Source: CAWUJT01 sp963922715
GTDB taxonomy: Bacteria; Pseudomonadota; Alphaproteobacteria; Rhodobacterales; Rhodobacteraceae
Direction of reading: 5' to 3'
Assembly (NCBI GenBank): GCA_963922715.1
Contig: CAWUJT010000062.1
Span: 1 to 15,273, forward strand
DNA: 15,273 nt
In this document: one piece after another, positions 14,523-15,273 of the stretch
How the letters are laid out: each line of letters begins with the position of its first letter
Numbering within the stretch: the stretch's first letter is position 1
The notes under the pieces: generated by a model
What the model was told of the DNA's origin: nothing
Seen by the model: only the letters and a program-made list of their open reading frames with translations
The model's database searches: none
Position numbers and translations under genes: made by a program

Positions 14523-15011
14523 ATGCCACAGTTATTTTTGCCTATCCCTACGGCGCGCCTGAAAATTCGCCACCTGTCAGACGACGACTTAGAACCTGTG
14601 TACGATACACTCCGACCAGAAACATCAGGCGGGCGCGTCTTCGAAAAGAAGACTGTCGCAGCTGCGGAGCGCTGGCTTCACAATCGAATCGCTGAACATT
14701 CAGAGTTGGGTTACAGCATCTGGGGGATTGAAACGCGAAAATCAGAATTCGTTGGTGTATGCGGACTGATACCGTGGGGGCCCGCCCCCATGATTTGTTA
14801 CGCTGTGCGTAAGAAATTCCAAGGCAATGGTTATGGTACGGAGGCCGCCAAAGCCGTCATCGAACGCGCTGTCGATAAATTCGGCTCGGTCATTTCAACA
14901 ATAAGAAATACCAATAGAGCATCAATCCGCGTTGCGGAGAAGATCGGGATGAGAGTTAGCGAAGTACCATTTTCAGGTGACCAAACGTTAATCTCGTTTA
15001 CATACCCTTAA
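14523..15011 (+). CDS. GNAT family N-acetyltransferase (RimJ/RimL-like)
   Basis: A 162-residue GNAT acetyltransferase. The N-terminal TARLKIRHLSDDDLEPVYD (10-28) is the usual opening of RimJ/RimL-type enzymes. The acetyl-CoA pyrophosphate loop FQGNGYGTEAAKAV is at 99-112, and NTNRASIRVAEKIGM (129-143) is the family's conserved C-terminal helix-turn. Close relatives acetylate ribosomal-protein N-termini, small amines or antibiotics. The acceptor is unknown here. GGAG lies five bases before the ATG, so the start is well supported. It is a stand-alone gene in an AT-richer accessory stretch between a hypothetical gene and a recombinase-like gene. Confidence 0.88.
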   Translation: MPQLFLPIPTARLKIRHLSDDDLEPVYDTLRPETSGGRVFEKKTVAAAERWLHNRIAEHSELGYSIWGIETRKSEFVGVCGLIPWGPAPMICYAVRKKFQGNGYGTEAAKAVIERAVDKFGSVISTIRNTNRASIRVAEKIGMRVSEVPFSGDQTLISFTYP

Positions 15012-15206
15012 TGGTGGAAATCGCCGAATCTGACTTTCGCTGCAACGCGGGAGCCATACTGTTTGGGTTCTTAGACGCCAAATAGACTCGTGGAGACGGC
15101 AATAGCTAGGTCCTTCTGACATCAGTCATTCAATTTGATGGTATGATCTTGGCGGCAGCGTTGTGCTGATGCCTGGGTATGGAGGGAGGAGCGGAAGGCA
15201 TATATT

Positions 15207-15273
15207 ATGCCAAGAGTCCAACTTCCCGCTGTCACGCCAAAACGCAGAGCCTGGAACAAGGGGGCGCATCATT
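15207..15273 (+). pseudogene. 5' end of a tyrosine recombinase/integrase-like gene, cut by the window and probably frameshifted
   Basis: Twenty-two codons are visible before the window ends. The ATG is preceded by GGAAGG with eight-base spacing. The N-terminus PAVTPKRRAWNKG resembles the start of a family of tyrosine-type integrases common in Rhodobacterales and Rhizobiales, where a (P/A)WNKG motif is followed by RLIG or RIIG. Here the frame gives WNKGAHH. With one G fewer in the five-G run at 15260-15264, the bases would read WNKGRII, matching the family. This suggests a one-base insertion that inactivates the gene, or a sequencing error in the homopolymer. The catalytic domain is outside the window, so identification rests on this short stretch. 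Confidence 0.5.

Noticed and set aside
1..15273. CRISPR array or restriction-modification island
   Set aside because: No regularly spaced direct repeats were seen. The only DNA methyltransferase is of the orphan CcrM type, with no endonuclease next to it.

Overview
The window reads as chromosomal DNA of an alphaproteobacterium, most likely a marine Rhodobacterales (Roseobacter-group) organism. The reasons are a CcrM-type cell-cycle DNA methyltransferase linked to rnhB, an AhcY with a neighbouring DUF2853 protein, the protein-level character of Lon and Tgt, and decayed mobile elements of types common in that group. The species assignment is an inference from recognised protein families. No database search was run.

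Layout, left to right. (1) 2-1579 (+): a gamma-glutamyltransferase-family enzyme. (2) 1736-5620 (-): a tightly packed five-gene operon, read right to left as GT8 glycosyltransferase, HD-domain hydrolase, GNAT acetyltransferase, rnhB, ccrM. It ends at a strong terminator (1638-1671). (3) 5812-7620 (+): ahcY (SAM-cycle recycling of S-adenosylhomocysteine) and a DUF2853 protein, closed by a terminator at 7641-7666. (4) About 7690-8059: a broken IS6-family transposase remnant beside tRNA-Val(TAC) at 8072-8147 (-). (5) 8190-12508 (-): tgt, lon and a histidine phosphatase. lon is preceded by a good candidate heat-shock (RpoH) promoter. (6) 12615-12980 (+): a SufT/MIP18-like Fe-S assembly protein, divergent from tgt. 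(7) 12981-15273: a gene-poor, lower-GC accessory stretch. It holds an uncharacterised short reading frame, a 110-residue protein of unknown function, several strong inverted repeats, a RimJ/RimL-like acetyltransferase, and at the right edge the start of a tyrosine-recombinase-like gene that looks frameshifted.

Functional links. CcrM consumes S-adenosylmethionine and releases S-adenosylhomocysteine, which AhcY removes, so the two divergent blocks are metabolically related. Lon is the protease that degrades CcrM in Caulobacter, so the window also holds a methyltransferase and its likely protease, about 6 kb apart. This is established for Caulobacter and only inferred here.

Most of the window is ordinary core genome. 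I found no convincing undescribed multi-gene system. The most interesting material is the accessory tail (13.0-15.27 kb), the IS6 remnant at the tRNA, and the regulatory sites upstream of lon and ahcY.
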